DNA from: Microbacterium proteolyticum
GTDB lineage: Bacteria > Actinomycetota > Actinomycetes > Actinomycetales > Microbacteriaceae
Length of the DNA stretch: 64,000 bases
NCBI RefSeq assembly: GCF_029639405.1
Contig: NZ_CP121274.1
Location: 1-64,000 of the forward strand
Direction of reading: 5' to 3'
A model generated the notes under the pieces. It made no database searches, was not told the DNA's origin, and worked only from the letters and a program-made list of their open reading frames with translations. Below are positions 17,503 to 26,656 of the stretch, in pieces. Within the stretch, counting starts at the first letter, position 1. The number at the start of each line of letters is the position of its first letter. The translations under genes and the position numbers were made by a program.

Positions 17503-18003
17503 CTACGCGATATTGGACGCCACAGTCACCAGGTCCTCTGAGAACTGAATCCCGGTTCGCGCCTCGACTTCTGAGATGATCGCCGTCGTTGCTACATCGC
17601 CCCGAGCCCACAAGGTCAGCACCTCCATCGCCTGACCGAGCATATTCTCGACGGCCAGACTTGGATTCCCTTGAACCATGGCGAACATCAGCATCAGCAC
17701 CTGCGAGACCGGTTCTTCATCCGCCGTGAGCCTCACCATCAGCCGATTCCGCGCAGCAGCAAAGCGCGTTAGTGCTGCGGCGCGGTCCGGTTCGCCAGGT
17801 CTTGCTTGTCGCATCTCCAACAGGGCGTCCATAGCTAACAGCAGGTTCTGCCGCCGTTCATCGTCGAGGCGTTCGCGGGCATCCCTCCTACGATCGATAG
17901 AGTCACGCACCCACGGCACGATGACTGTCCCAATCAGGGAGACGAGCGCGCCAACACCTACGCCGACCAGCCCAAGGACCGCTGCGTCAACGTATGAGTT
18001 CAC
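17503..18003 (-). CDS. membrane-anchored hypothetical protein
   Basis: The 166-residue protein has an N-terminal membrane segment (AAVLGLVGVGVGALVSLIGTVIV, residues 7-29) followed by a long charged helix (RDSIDRRRDARERLDDERRQ, about 33-52) and a helical domain. The topology is short N-terminus, one membrane span, then a cytoplasmic coiled coil. I do not recognise the family. It precedes the 573-residue membrane protein gene in the same direction with a 71-base gap, so the two could form an operon. The 232 bases after its start, up to 18235, hold no supported gene. Confidence 0.6.
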   Translation of the reverse strand: MNSYVDAAVLGLVGVGVGALVSLIGTVIVPWVRDSIDRRRDARERLDDERRQNLLLAMDALLEMRQARPGEPDRAAALTRFAAARNRLMVRLTADEEPVSQVLMLMFAMVQGNPSLAVENMLGQAMEVLTLWARGDVATTAIISEVEARTGIQFSEDLVTVASNIA

Positions 18004-18235
18004 GACATGAACCTAGCGGGACCGAGACCTGCGCTCGACAACAGCTCGCCGGGAAGCCAGCGATCGGTCGCAGGATGCACTGTGGTCAGGAGCCGAGCGG
18101 AAGACGCTGGATGGCCCGAGACCTCAAAGAACAGCTGCATGAGGAAGCGTGGCACTCGAACGCCGTAAATCGCCCGTATGCATCTGAACCCGGCGTTGCT
18201 TGACACACTGTCCTCATGTTCGTATTGGAAGTTCT

Positions 18236-20086
18236 ATGAAACAGCCGGCTCGTGACCAAATCGGTGAAGCAGGCCAGAACGCAGTGATGCTCTTCTTCAA
18301 CGACCTGGGCTGGGGACCGCTCCCGACCGGCAAGCACGACCTCGGCACCGACCTTTTCGTTCAGGTCAGGGCACCCGACCTTGTCGACCTGGGCACACTT
18401 CTTGGCGTTCAGGTGAAGACAGGAGATAGCTGGTTTCGCTACCCGACGATGGTCGACGGCAAGCGGGGTGGTGGTTCCGAGAGAGTGACCGCGCCCATGA
18501 GGCATATTGGGCGAACCATCACATCCCGCACCTCCTCGTCATGCAGGACTCCACTCGCCAACGACGATTGTGGGCTCGCCTGGATCGCACGACCATCCGG
18601 CGCACGAAGAAGGGGCTACGCGTGTTCGTGCCCGATGACCAGCAGCTCGGTGACGGGGCCGCGGCCGAGTGGACGAGGCTGGCTGCAAGCGCTCGGGAGA
18701 CGTACTCACTCGAGGGTGCTCGATGGAAGTTCAGCATCCGCGACGTGCCCGAGGAAGAGTGGGCGAGATACGCGTTGATCGCTTCGCGTATCGTGGCTCC
18801 CCACCCGAATCAGGGGATCGGCAATCAGTTGCTGTGGCCTGAAGCGGTGGCTCTCTGTCTGCAAGCTACACCTCATTACTGGCGTGAGGCGTCTGCGCGG
18901 AACGCCGAGATCATGACACCGAACGCGGCGGCGGATTCAACAGATCCGGGATGGCAATTCGCGTCCGCCGTTTATCAATTGATGAACGGAGATACAACAC
19001 GGCTGGAGTCTCTCGTCGCTGAACAGCTTCCTGACCACATCGCCGTTGCACGAGCTGTATGTCTCTCGTTGATCCGTCTGGACGCGGACGATAGGTCCGG
19101 CGCAATCGAACTGCTCCGAAGTGTCAGGAACTCGGAGACCTCCCTCGAACAGGCGTGGGTAGCGATCCAGCTCGGCTGGGCACTCTATGACAACGGGGGT
19201 ATAACAGAAGCCCGCCAACAGTTCGCGGCCAGCCTCGCCATGCACGACTCGTTCGCGTCAGGGCCCATCAACTCTGCAATCAGGTCTGCGGGAATACTTG
19301 CCCTCTTCGACCTGGCTCCCGATTCCGGCGATCTCGCCGCTGCAGTTCAGGCTTTCGATACGACTCTTTCGTGGTGGCGTGCGCAGCAGTTTGAGGCAGC
19401 GCTGAACGATTACCTCCGACGGGGGTTCAACCGGTGGGGAAACGATCGATCTAGGATCATCGGTGGCAGCGACGTCACACACAACGAACTCGTTAGCGCC
19501 GAATGGTCGGCCCGGCTCGTAGGCAACCAACGCTCGAGCCGTTACGCAAGATATCTTCGCGCGATCGCGGGTTTATCATCGCCCGGCGCTGCCCTCGTGA
19601 GCCCTTCCCAGTATCTAGCGCTTCTCCGACGTGCGGGATATCCTGATGAACTCGAGCTGGCGGTTCGCAACTTTCGCACCGCGGGCCCACTTGCCGTCGT
19701 GACTGACTACATGGTCGAGGTCACCCTTGCTAACTCGACGCCGACGTCCGTCCGTGCGGACCTCAGGTCGCTCGACATCGCCGGCAGCTACTTGACATCC
19801 GACGTAGCTCAGGAATGGGTCCCATACCTCCTTCGTGCGGTCAACGATCCGACAGAATTCTCGGCACGCTTCAATCTGAGCTACTGGCCAGTCGGCGATG
19901 TAATGTCCGCGTTGGCAGGCCTCGGACTTCATTTGACTCCAACGCAGCAAGTCGCGGCGCTCGACGTGCTGCTCAATCTCGCTTCAGACACTTCACAACT
20001 CCTTGAACGACCCGCGCACAGAATCATCGACTCCGTGGACTCGAGTCTCATCGAATCGCGGGCCGATGCAATCGTTTCGCGGGCGC
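18236..20086 (+). pseudogene. DUF4365 nuclease-like gene, 5' part, frameshifted and cut by IS256
   Basis: Reading starts at ATG 18236 (MKQPARDQIGEAGQNAVML). It shows a PD-(D/E)xK-like pattern of DUF4365: E11, GTD (D39) and GVQVKTG (Q59, K61). In the G-run at 18465-18468 the frame shifts by one. Restoring a single G would join DGKRGWWFRE to the downstream frame, which reads through WANHHIPHLLVM into a roughly 500-residue repeat-like helical region. At 20086 the coding sequence stops against an IS256-type element and resumes in frame after it at 21512. The intact ancestor would have been about 923 residues. The shift may be real, phase-variable or a sequencing error. Proteins with DUF4365 plus long helical domains occur in defence islands. 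Confidence 0.85.
20078..20086. repeat. left copy of 9-bp direct repeat flanking the IS256-type element
   Basis: CGCGGGCGC at 20078-20086 is repeated at 21503-21511 on the other side of the element. An 8 to 9-bp target duplication is normal for the IS256 family. Removing the element and one copy restores an open reading frame across the join (SRA-LGMESS), which independently proves the insertion site. Confidence 0.88.
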
Positions 20087-21502
20087 CTGGAGTCCCGCGG
20101 GGTGGTGGTCTTTCGGGCCCGCGGCGTCGTGACCGCGACGGGGTGAGCCATCGTGCGATGGTCAGTGAGAACGACCAAGAACTCACACAGAAAGACGACA
20201 CCGCACGATGGCTCTTGACCAGTCTGCCCTCCTCGAGCTGCTCGGGGAACTGAAGCTCACCGGCACCACCGACCGCATCCGAGCCGCGACCGAGCGGCTC
20301 TACCAGGAGCTGATCGACGCGGAGACAGCCGCATTCATCGGCGCCGCCCCCTACGAGCGCACGAGCGAGCGCACGACTACCCGCAACGGTTCCCGGCCGC
20401 GGGTGCTGTCGACCACGGCTGGGGATCTGGAGTTGCGGATCCCGAAGTTGCGGCAGGGGTCGTTCTTCCCGTCGCTGCTGGAGCGGCGCCGCCGGGTCGA
20501 CCAAGCCTTGTTCGCGGTCGTGATGGAGGCCTACCTCCACGGCGTCTCAACCCGGAAGGTCGATGACCTCGTCAAAGCGCTCGGCGCTGACACTGGCATC
20601 TCGAAGTCCGAGGTGTCCCGCATCTGCCAAGGGCTCGACGCCGAGGTCGCATCGTTCCGCGACCGCTCGCTGTCTGACATCGCCTACCCCTACGTGTTCC
20701 TCGACGCGACCTACTGCAAGGTCCGCATCGACCACCGTGTCGTGTCCCAGGCGGTCGTCGTCGCGATCGGCGTCGCCGCTGACGGGCGGCGGGTCGTGCT
20801 GGGCTTCGATGTCGGAGACAGCGAGACCGAGGAGTTCTGGAAGCAGTTCCTGCGCTCGTTGAAGACACGAGGTCTGGGCGGGGTGAAGCTGGTGATCTCC
20901 GACGCCCACGCCGGACTGAAGAAGGCCGCAGCGACCGTGTTGCAGGGCGCCGCCTGGCAGCGCTGCCGCGTCCACTTCATGCGCAACGTCCTGACCGCCC
21001 TCCCGAAGGGCCGGCAGGAGATGGTCGCCAGCGTGATCCGCACGATCTTCGCCCAACCCGACGCCGAGCACATCGATGCCCAGTTCGACGAAGTCGTGCG
21101 CATGATCGAGCGCGTCCACCCCAAGACCGCCGTGATGCTCACCGACGCCCGTGACGACATCCTCGCGTTCAAAGCGTTCCCCGCCCGGCATTGGCGACAG
21201 ATCTGGTCCACGAACCCGCTGGAACGCCTCAATCGGGAGATCAAGCGCCGCACCGACGTCGTTGGCGTGTTCCCGAACAACGCCGCCCTGCTCCGCCTGG
21301 CCGGCTCCGTCCTCGTCGAGCAACACGACGAATGGGAAGCCGCCGACCGCCGCTACTTCTCCGAAGCCTCCATGACCGAGCTCACCGCGACCACCCCCAC
21401 CATCGACGAGGCGGTGATACTCCCCGAGATCACCGCCGCCTAAACTAACGACAGCTGATCATCGCAACGAAGCGAAAGACCACCACTCAAACGGACGCGG
21501 CC
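20087..21502 (+). mobile_element. IS256-family insertion sequence
   Basis: The element is about 1,416 bp with one transposase gene and imperfect terminal inverted repeats. The left end has GAGTCC then GTGGTGGTCTTTCG, and the reverse complement of the right end has GCGTCC then GTGGTGGTCTTTCG, 14 identical inner bases in a row. It is flanked by the 9-bp repeat CGCGGGCGC at 20078-20086 and 21503-21511. The matching repeats and intact transposase indicate a fairly recent insertion into the DUF4365 gene. The exact outermost base is uncertain by one or two positions because the repeat and the end are both GC-rich. Confidence 0.9.
20208..21443 (+). CDS. IS256 family (mutator-type) transposase
   Basis: The 411-residue DDE transposase has conserved residues where expected: D in YVFLDATYCKVR, D in LVISDAHAGLKKA, and E in NPLERLNREIKRRT. 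The CxxH-like block (QRCRVHFMRNVL) typical of mutator transposases is present. The N-terminal region (GDLELRIPKLRQGSFFPSLL) also matches the family. The gene appears intact. The broken upstream gene reads into the element in another frame and stops at 20253. Confidence 0.95.
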   Translation: MALDQSALLELLGELKLTGTTDRIRAATERLYQELIDAETAAFIGAAPYERTSERTTTRNGSRPRVLSTTAGDLELRIPKLRQGSFFPSLLERRRRVDQALFAVVMEAYLHGVSTRKVDDLVKALGADTGISKSEVSRICQGLDAEVASFRDRSLSDIAYPYVFLDATYCKVRIDHRVVSQAVVVAIGVAADGRRVVLGFDVGDSETEEFWKQFLRSLKTRGLGGVKLVISDAHAGLKKAAATVLQGAAWQRCRVHFMRNVLTALPKGRQEMVASVIRTIFAQPDAEHIDAQFDEVVRMIERVHPKTAVMLTDARDDILAFKAFPARHWRQIWSTNPLERLNREIKRRTDVVGVFPNNAALLRLAGSVLVEQHDEWEAADRRYFSEASMTELTATTPTIDEAVILPEITAA

Positions 21503-21511
21503 CGCGGGCGC
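21503..21511. repeat. right copy of 9-bp direct repeat flanking the IS256-type element
   Basis: CGCGGGCGC, identical to 20078-20086. The next codons (GGA ATG GAG, after CTA shared with the repeat) continue the interrupted gene in frame. Confidence 0.88.
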
Positions 21512-22431
21512 TAGGAATGGAGTCATCGTCGTGGGTTCGCCGGATGCTGCTCAACACAGTCGCGCGGACAGTCGAGGCGGCCCGCAACGACGTCCACGAC
21601 CGAATCATGCGGGGCGAACTCACGACGCTACCAAGCGGGTTCACTGTTGACTCGCTATCCCCAGCCGAAGGCGGCGCGATAGTCGCAGAGTGCGCGCGAG
21701 TCATGGACGGCTATACGACTCGATCAAGCGGCATCGCCATAGGCGGGCTTGATCCGTACTACTTCACCGCTCAGCTTGCGGTCTACGGTCCGACTGCCAC
21801 CCGCGCAGCTGCGTGGGAACTGATCACCCGCGGCATCGCTGAACGCCATGCCCTGCACGAGCGCAAGACAGCAGCGGTTGAATTTCTTGCCGAACACCAC
21901 AGTGCAATACCTCGGCTCTGCCGTGAGCCACTTCGGCTGGCTGCCCACGATCTGACGACAGCGAGTCGGAGCGATGCAAGTAGTCTCTTCGCGGGTTTCT
22001 TCGGAGATCCGGGTCCGGCATTTGCGTGGCTATACCTAGAGCTCGCGGACCCTTCCCCTGAGTGGGACAGCCGGCTCACGGACTTACTATCAGGCAACGA
22101 GCAAGAGCGTCGGACCGCCATCCGAGTGATGACCGGGCGCGCAGGTTATGACAACGCATTGCTCGCCTTGACGCGTGAGTCCAACACAGAGGTGCGTGCA
22201 GAAGCTGTTCAAGCTCTGGCGTTCGCGGCTGCGCACGACGGCGCCCTGGCCATGAGAGTTTGCGCACCGCTGCTCATGCTGCTCGAAGCCGAGGGTGAGG
22301 AAACCGCCATCCGCGTTGGTAGCGGGATTCTTCGTGCTGAAAGCCGCAACGAGGGGATTGAGCCAGTGATAGCCGCCTTGCGACACCACGACTCGCTTCA
22401 CATCCGAAGCATCAGCGTGGATCTCGCTTGA
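21512..22431 (+). pseudogene. 3' part of the interrupted DUF4365 gene
   Basis: This is the C-terminal third, about 306 residues, of the gene that starts at 18236. The frame across the excised IS is continuous (IVSRA + LGMESSSWVRR). The sequence is helical and repetitive. Its last part (NALLALTRESNTEVRAEAVQ, then ALAFAAAHDGALAMRVCAPL) has HEAT-repeat character. An ATG at 21517 could give a separate 304-residue product, but there is no good ribosome binding site, so I treat it as a fragment. Confidence 0.82.
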
Positions 22432-22626
22432 TCGTTCGACTCCAGTGTTTACGGCCGCAGGCGACCAGGCCCGTACGACCGTACCGGCACACGCTAAGAG
22501 AGCGTTGCAACTCACGCAGGCGCTATTGGTGAGCGGCCGGGGCCTCGCACCTCAGTTTGACCCGCGGTAACGAACGATGAGGAAAGCAAGCGGCTGGGCC
22601 ATGGGTAATGGCGACCCACCCATGTC

Positions 22627-22944
22627 TCAGCGACCAGTCGCAGGACGCAGCCTGACGCCCGCTGCCTTGAGGGCCAACCGGATCGTGTCCTGCTTGAGCG
22701 ACAACTCGGCTGCGACCCGCGATAGCGACCGTCCAGATTCGTAGAGCGCGGCGGCCTGCGACACCTGCTCGGGCGTTAGCGGTTGTCGCCGAACCACCAC
22801 GTTCGCCTCACGCAGGATGCTGAGGATGGTGGACTTCGCGACTCCGTACTCACGAGCAAGAGCGATGGACGTCTCCCCTGCCTCGTAGCGCTGCGCCACG
22901 AGGACACGCTCGGACGGAGTGAGGCGCTTCCAGCGACGAGCCAC
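22627..22944 (-). CDS. tandem helix-turn-helix protein
   Basis: The 105-residue basic protein contains two helix-turn-helix units: LAREYGVAKSTILSILREAN (about 29-48) and LSRVAAELSLKQDTIRLALK (about 73-92). The architecture resembles the DNA-binding tail of serine recombinases or small HTH_23/resolvase-type proteins. There is no catalytic domain. It starts with GTG at 22944. It is the last gene before the island/core boundary and could be a remnant of a recombinase or a regulator of the island. Confidence 0.7.
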   Translation of the reverse strand: MARRWKRLTPSERVLVAQRYEAGETSIALAREYGVAKSTILSILREANVVVRRQPLTPEQVSQAAALYESGRSLSRVAAELSLKQDTIRLALKAAGVRLRPATGR

Positions 22945-23056
22945 CGGCCCCCTCGGCTCGGCTCGAGGTTCTGGCTCCGATAGAATCGAGGCCAGTCTTG
23001 CGCGGTCTACCCCTGTTGCTGAATTTTGGGAACAGAGGGTAACTAGGCCGACCGCA

Positions 23057-23086
23057 GAGAGGCTCCACCATCAGGTGGAGCCTCTC
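23057..23086 (+). terminator. strong hairpin at the island/core boundary
   Basis: GAGAGGCTCCACC (23057-23069) and GGTGGAGCCTCTC (23074-23086) form a perfect 13-bp stem with an ATCA loop. It lies 41 bases before the GTG start of the HAD gene, so it is not that gene's own terminator. It probably ends a transcript reading in from the left, or originally ended a core gene now replaced by the island. No tRNA-like fold is present. Confidence 0.65.
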
Positions 23087-23127
23087 GTGTACCGAGATAC
23101 CGCCTTCACCCCGCCCTCAGGAGCCTC

Positions 23128-23901
23128 GTGTCCGATACCTCGCCCCGTCTCGTCGCCTTCGACCTCGACGACACCCTCGCGCCGTCCAAGACCGCGATCG
23201 ACCCGCGCATGGGTGATCTGCTGCTGGCGCTCGCCGACCGCGTCGAGGTGGCGATCATCTCGGGCGGTCAGCTGCAGCAGTTCAAGTCCCAGGTCGTCGA
23301 GCGCCTGCCCGAAACCGACTCGGGGCTGCTGTCGCACCTGCACCTCATGCCGACGTGCGGCACGCAGTACTACCGCCTGAGCACCGACGGCATCGAGACG
23401 GTCTACGCGCACTCGCTGACCGACGACGAGAAGTCGCGCGCGCTCACCGCCGTCCGCGAAGAGGCCGAGCGCCTGGGCCTGTGGGAGGCCGAGCCCTGGG
23501 GCGAGATCCTCGAGGACCGCGGCTCGCAGATCACGTTCTCCGCCCTCGGTCAGAGCGCTCCGCTCGAGGCCAAGATGGCCTGGGACCCGACCGGCGAGAA
23601 GAAGAACAGTCTGCGTGAGGCCGTCGCCGCCCGCATCCCCGACCTGGAGGTGCGCTCGGGCGGATCGACGTCGGTCGACATCACCCACCGCGGCATCGAC
23701 AAGGCCTACGGCATGCAGAAGCTCGCCGAGGCCACCGGGATCGACCTCGACGACATGCTGTTCGTCGGCGACCGTCTCGACCCCGACGGCAACGACTACC
23801 CGGTCCTCGCGATGGGTGTCGAGTGCCACGCGGTGCACGGTTGGGAAGACACCGCCGACTACCTCGACGCGCTCATCCCCACCCTGCCCGAGCGCGCCTG
23901 A
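23128..23901 (+). CDS. HAD-IIB phosphomannomutase-like phosphatase
   Basis: The 257-residue HAD enzyme has motif I FDLDDTLAPSK (about 11-21), motif II around AIISGG (44-49) and motif IV VGDRLDPDGND (about 211-221). The cap is of the C2b type seen in eukaryotic-type phosphomannomutases and sucrose-phosphate phosphatases. The DLDDT motif retains both catalytic Asp residues. In actinobacteria such proteins are annotated as phosphomannomutase or HAD phosphatase, and the true substrate is not fixed by the sequence. It starts with GTG at 23128 and is the first core gene after the island. Confidence 0.85.
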   Translation: MSDTSPRLVAFDLDDTLAPSKTAIDPRMGDLLLALADRVEVAIISGGQLQQFKSQVVERLPETDSGLLSHLHLMPTCGTQYYRLSTDGIETVYAHSLTDDEKSRALTAVREEAERLGLWEAEPWGEILEDRGSQITFSALGQSAPLEAKMAWDPTGEKKNSLREAVAARIPDLEVRSGGSTSVDITHRGIDKAYGMQKLAEATGIDLDDMLFVGDRLDPDGNDYPVLAMGVECHAVHGWEDTADYLDALIPTLPERA

Positions 23902-23969
23902 CGCCGGCGACCGTCGGTGTGACGCGCGCGTAGCCCGCGCGCCGACGACCGGCGGCGAACCCCGGAGGG

Positions 23970-24791
23970 TCAGAGGATCTTGCCGATCGGCTCGCGCTTC
24001 TCGGCCTGGAAACGGTCCTCGGTGCGGCCGTACGCCCAGTAGCCCGACAGGGACACCTGCGACCGGTCCAGCGCCCACGCGTTGAAGAACACGTCGCGCA
24101 GGGCCTTCATCGCCTCACGCTCCCCGTGCGCGAAGACGTGTCCGCGACCATCGGGCACCGTCCACGCCGCGACGGCCTCGACCAGCACGCGCGACGTCCC
24201 CGGCACCGCGTCGCCGCGGTGCAGCCACACGATCTCGACGCCGTCGGGCGCGACGAGCGCGATCTCGTCGGCGGGACCGGCCGTCTCGAGGAACGCCGTA
24301 CCGCGCGCTTCCGCGGCCAACGATTCCAGCGCCGACGCGATGGCCGGCAGCGCCGACTCGTCTCCGGCGAACAGGTGCCAGGATGCCGCGGGGTCGGGGG
24401 CGTACGCGCCGCCCGGCGAGGCGACCACGAGCCGGTCCCCCGGCTGGGCCCGGGCCGCCCACGGCCCCGCGAGCCCCTCGTCGCCGTGGACGACGAAGTC
24501 GATCGCGAGTTCGTCGCCCGCGACCTCCCGCACGGTGTACGTGCGCGTCACCGGCAGATCCTCGGGAGCGAGGGTCTCGCGCAGAGCCGCCAGGTCGTAC
24601 GGCGGCTCCAGACCGAGCTCGGGCTTGACGAAGGTGATCTTGACGTACCGGTCGGTGTACGGGCTCTCGCGGAACGCGGTCAGATCGGCGCCGCGTGCGC
24701 GCACCCGCACCAGGTGCGGCGTCAGCCGCTCGGTCGAGACCACCTCGAGCACGTGCTGGGGGCGCGGGGGCCGCGCGGGACGGTCGTTCAT
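23970..24791 (-). CDS. siderophore-interacting protein (ferric reductase type)
   Basis: The 273-residue FAD-dependent protein reduces ferric siderophores in the cytoplasm. It contains the flavin-binding motif RTYTVRE (about residues 79-85) and a region YVKITFVKPE in the N-terminal barrel. The family-typical C-terminus is SLSGYWAYGRTEDRFQAEKR. Its length is normal. Its start overlaps the stop of the FadR-type regulator by four bases (ATGA), so the regulator and this gene are co-transcribed. That regulator may therefore respond to something other than fatty acids. Confidence 0.92.
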   Translation of the reverse strand: MNDRPARPPRPQHVLEVVSTERLTPHLVRVRARGADLTAFRESPYTDRYVKITFVKPELGLEPPYDLAALRETLAPEDLPVTRTYTVREVAGDELAIDFVVHGDEGLAGPWAARAQPGDRLVVASPGGAYAPDPAASWHLFAGDESALPAIASALESLAAEARGTAFLETAGPADEIALVAPDGVEIVWLHRGDAVPGTSRVLVEAVAAWTVPDGRGHVFAHGEREAMKALRDVFFNAWALDRSQVSLSGYWAYGRTEDRFQAEKREPIGKIL

Positions 24792-25525
24792 GCGGCATCC
24801 ACTCCGTTCATCTCAGGACGGACGCCCAACACGTCCGCGACCTCGGCCGAGTACCCGGCGATGTGGGCCCGGACCCGTTCACGCGCCGCGGCGCCGTCAC
24901 CCGCCTCGACGGCGGCGACGATCCCGCGATGCTCGGTGCGCAGCCGCGCCGACGTCGACTCCCAGTCGGCCAGGAGCGCGGCCCCGGCCTGCGTGTACGA
25001 CTCGATCGAGCTGCGCAGCCCCGCCATCATCGCCGCGACCACCGCGTTGCCCGACGCCTCCGCGAGCGCCTGGTGGAAGCGCGCGTCCAGGGCGAGGAAC
25101 TCGTGACGGTCGAGGCCGGCGGCATCCATGGCATCCAGGATGCCGACGATCTCGGCGAGGTCGGGCGCGCTCCCCGCGAGGTTCTCGACGACGTCGGACT
25201 CCAGCACGATGCGGGTGCGCACGACATCGGTGAGCGGGAACCCGCTGGCCGCGACCTGCAGGCGGAGGAACGCGGCGAGTCCACCGCGCGGCGTCGTCAC
25301 GATCATCGCGCCCGAGGAGGGCCCCGACCCCGTGGCGGTGCGCACGACGCCGAGGACCTCCAGAACGCGGATGGCCTCGCGGACGCTGGACCGGCCGACA
25401 CCGAGCTGGGCGGCGAGCTCGCGCTCCGGGGTCAGGCGATCACCCGGGGCGAGGCGCCCTTCGCGCAGGTCCGCCTCGATGCGTTCGAGTACGACCTGCC
25501 ACGCGCGCAGTCCGGAATCCGGCAC
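24788..25525 (-). CDS. FadR-subfamily GntR transcriptional regulator
   Basis: The 245-residue regulator has an N-terminal GntR winged helix (LTPERELAAQLGVGRSSVRE, then AIRVLEVLGVVRTATGSG) and a C-terminal FCD ligand-binding domain. The FCD metal-site residues appear in DARFHQALAEASGN and near LRTEHRGIVAAVEAGD. I chose GTG 25525, preceded by GAGAGGGA six bases upstream, over the upstream GTG at 25567. The upstream one lies inside a palindrome that looks like this protein's own operator. The gene is followed by the siderophore-interacting protein gene with a four-base overlap. Confidence 0.86.
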   Translation of the reverse strand: MPDSGLRAWQVVLERIEADLREGRLAPGDRLTPERELAAQLGVGRSSVREAIRVLEVLGVVRTATGSGPSSGAMIVTTPRGGLAAFLRLQVAASGFPLTDVVRTRIVLESDVVENLAGSAPDLAEIVGILDAMDAAGLDRHEFLALDARFHQALAEASGNAVVAAMMAGLRSSIESYTQAGAALLADWESTSARLRTEHRGIVAAVEAGDGAAARERVRAHIAGYSAEVADVLGVRPEMNGVDAA

Positions 25526-25553
25526 GGCATCCCTCTCGACGACCGCAGGCCGC

Positions 25554-25568
25554 TGTGGCCTGACCACA
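25554..25568. promoter_or_regulatory. putative FadR-type operator
   Basis: TGTGGCCTGACCACA is a perfect 5-5-5 inverted repeat (TGTGG, five-base spacer, CCACA). It resembles FadR-family sites of the form TGGTCNGACCA. It lies 28 bases upstream of the chosen start of the regulator gene and just after the galE stop, consistent with autoregulation. Confidence 0.55.
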
Positions 25569-25587
25569 CAACCTTACGCGGAAGGAC

Positions 25588-26616
25588 TCAGGCGTCGGCC
25601 GGGGTCGCGTACCCTGCGGGGTTGCGGGTCTGCCAGTTCCAGTAGTCGCGGCACGCGTCGTCGATGCCCAGTCGCGTCCGCCAGCCGAGCACCTCCGCCG
25701 CCTTCGTGGGGTCGCAGTACGTCGCCGCGACATCTCCGGGACGGCGGGCGAGGATCTTCTTGGGAAGCTCGCGTCCGACCGCCTTCTCGAACGAGGCGAC
25801 GAGTTCGAGCACGCTCACCGGACGCCCGGTGCCGAGGTTGAAGACCTGGTGACCCGGCTGGGCCTGCTCGAGGGCGACCACATGCCCCTCGGCGAGGTCG
25901 ACCACGTGGATGTAGTCCCGCAGGCCCGTGCCGTCGGGAGTGTCGTAGTCGTCGCCGAACACGCCGATCTCGTCGAGCGTGCCGATCGCGACGCGCGAGA
26001 CGAACGGCATGAGGTTGTTCGGGATGCCGGCGGGGTCTTCGCCGATGAGACCGGACGGGTGCGCGCCCACCGGGTTGAAGTACCGCAGCACCGTGACGTT
26101 CAGATCGGGGTTCACGCGGGCGACGTCCGCGAGCACGACCTCGTTCATGCGCTTGGACTTGCTGTAGGCGTTGGAGAGGTCGATGCTCGTGGTCGACTCC
26201 TCCGTGAACGGCAGGTCGGCCGGGTCGGAGTAGACCGTCCCCGTGCTCGAGAACACGAACGAGCGGATGCCGCGGGCGATGCCGACCCGCAGGAGCGCGA
26301 ACGTCGTGTCGAGGTTGTTGGAGTAGTACTCGAGCGGCTTCTGCGTGGACTCCCCCACGGCCTTGAAGGCGGCCAGGTGGATGATCGCGTCGATCGGGCC
26401 GTACTGGTCGAACACGTCGGTGACGACCGCGTCGTCCGCGGCGTCGCCCACGACGAGCGGGGCCGGCTTGCCGGTGATCTTCTCGACCCGCTCGGCGGCG
26501 ACCGCGTGGGTGCCCGACAGGTCGTCGAGCAGGACCACGTCGTGGCCCGACTCCAACAGGGCGACGGCCGTGTGTGTTCCGATGTAACCGGCACCGCCGG
26601 CCAGAAGTACGCGCAT
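25588..26616 (-). CDS. galE: UDP-glucose 4-epimerase
   Basis: This NAD-dependent short-chain dehydrogenase-like enzyme interconverts UDP-glucose and UDP-galactose. The 342 residues include the Rossmann motif GGAGYIGTH (7-15), the catalytic Ser/Thr region FVFSSTGTVY and the YxxxK pair in NAYSKSKRMNE. The C-terminal substrate loop is DYDTPDGTGLRDYIHVVDLA. The family and length fit GalE closely. It precedes the FadR-type regulator gene with a short gap and is probably transcribed from its own promoter. Confidence 0.95.
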   Translation of the reverse strand: MRVLLAGGAGYIGTHTAVALLESGHDVVLLDDLSGTHAVAAERVEKITGKPAPLVVGDAADDAVVTDVFDQYGPIDAIIHLAAFKAVGESTQKPLEYYSNNLDTTFALLRVGIARGIRSFVFSSTGTVYSDPADLPFTEESTTSIDLSNAYSKSKRMNEVVLADVARVNPDLNVTVLRYFNPVGAHPSGLIGEDPAGIPNNLMPFVSRVAIGTLDEIGVFGDDYDTPDGTGLRDYIHVVDLAEGHVVALEQAQPGHQVFNLGTGRPVSVLELVASFEKAVGRELPKKILARRPGDVAATYCDPTKAAEVLGWRTRLGIDDACRDYWNWQTRNPAGYATPADA

Positions 26617-26656
26617 GCGTCCAGGCTATCGGCCGCGGCCCGCCGGTGCCGCCGCG

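Noticed and set aside
22945..23127. tRNA attachment site for the island
   Set aside because: No cloverleaf can be drawn and no 3' tRNA fragment or direct repeat was seen. The boundary is supported by composition and the hairpin only.
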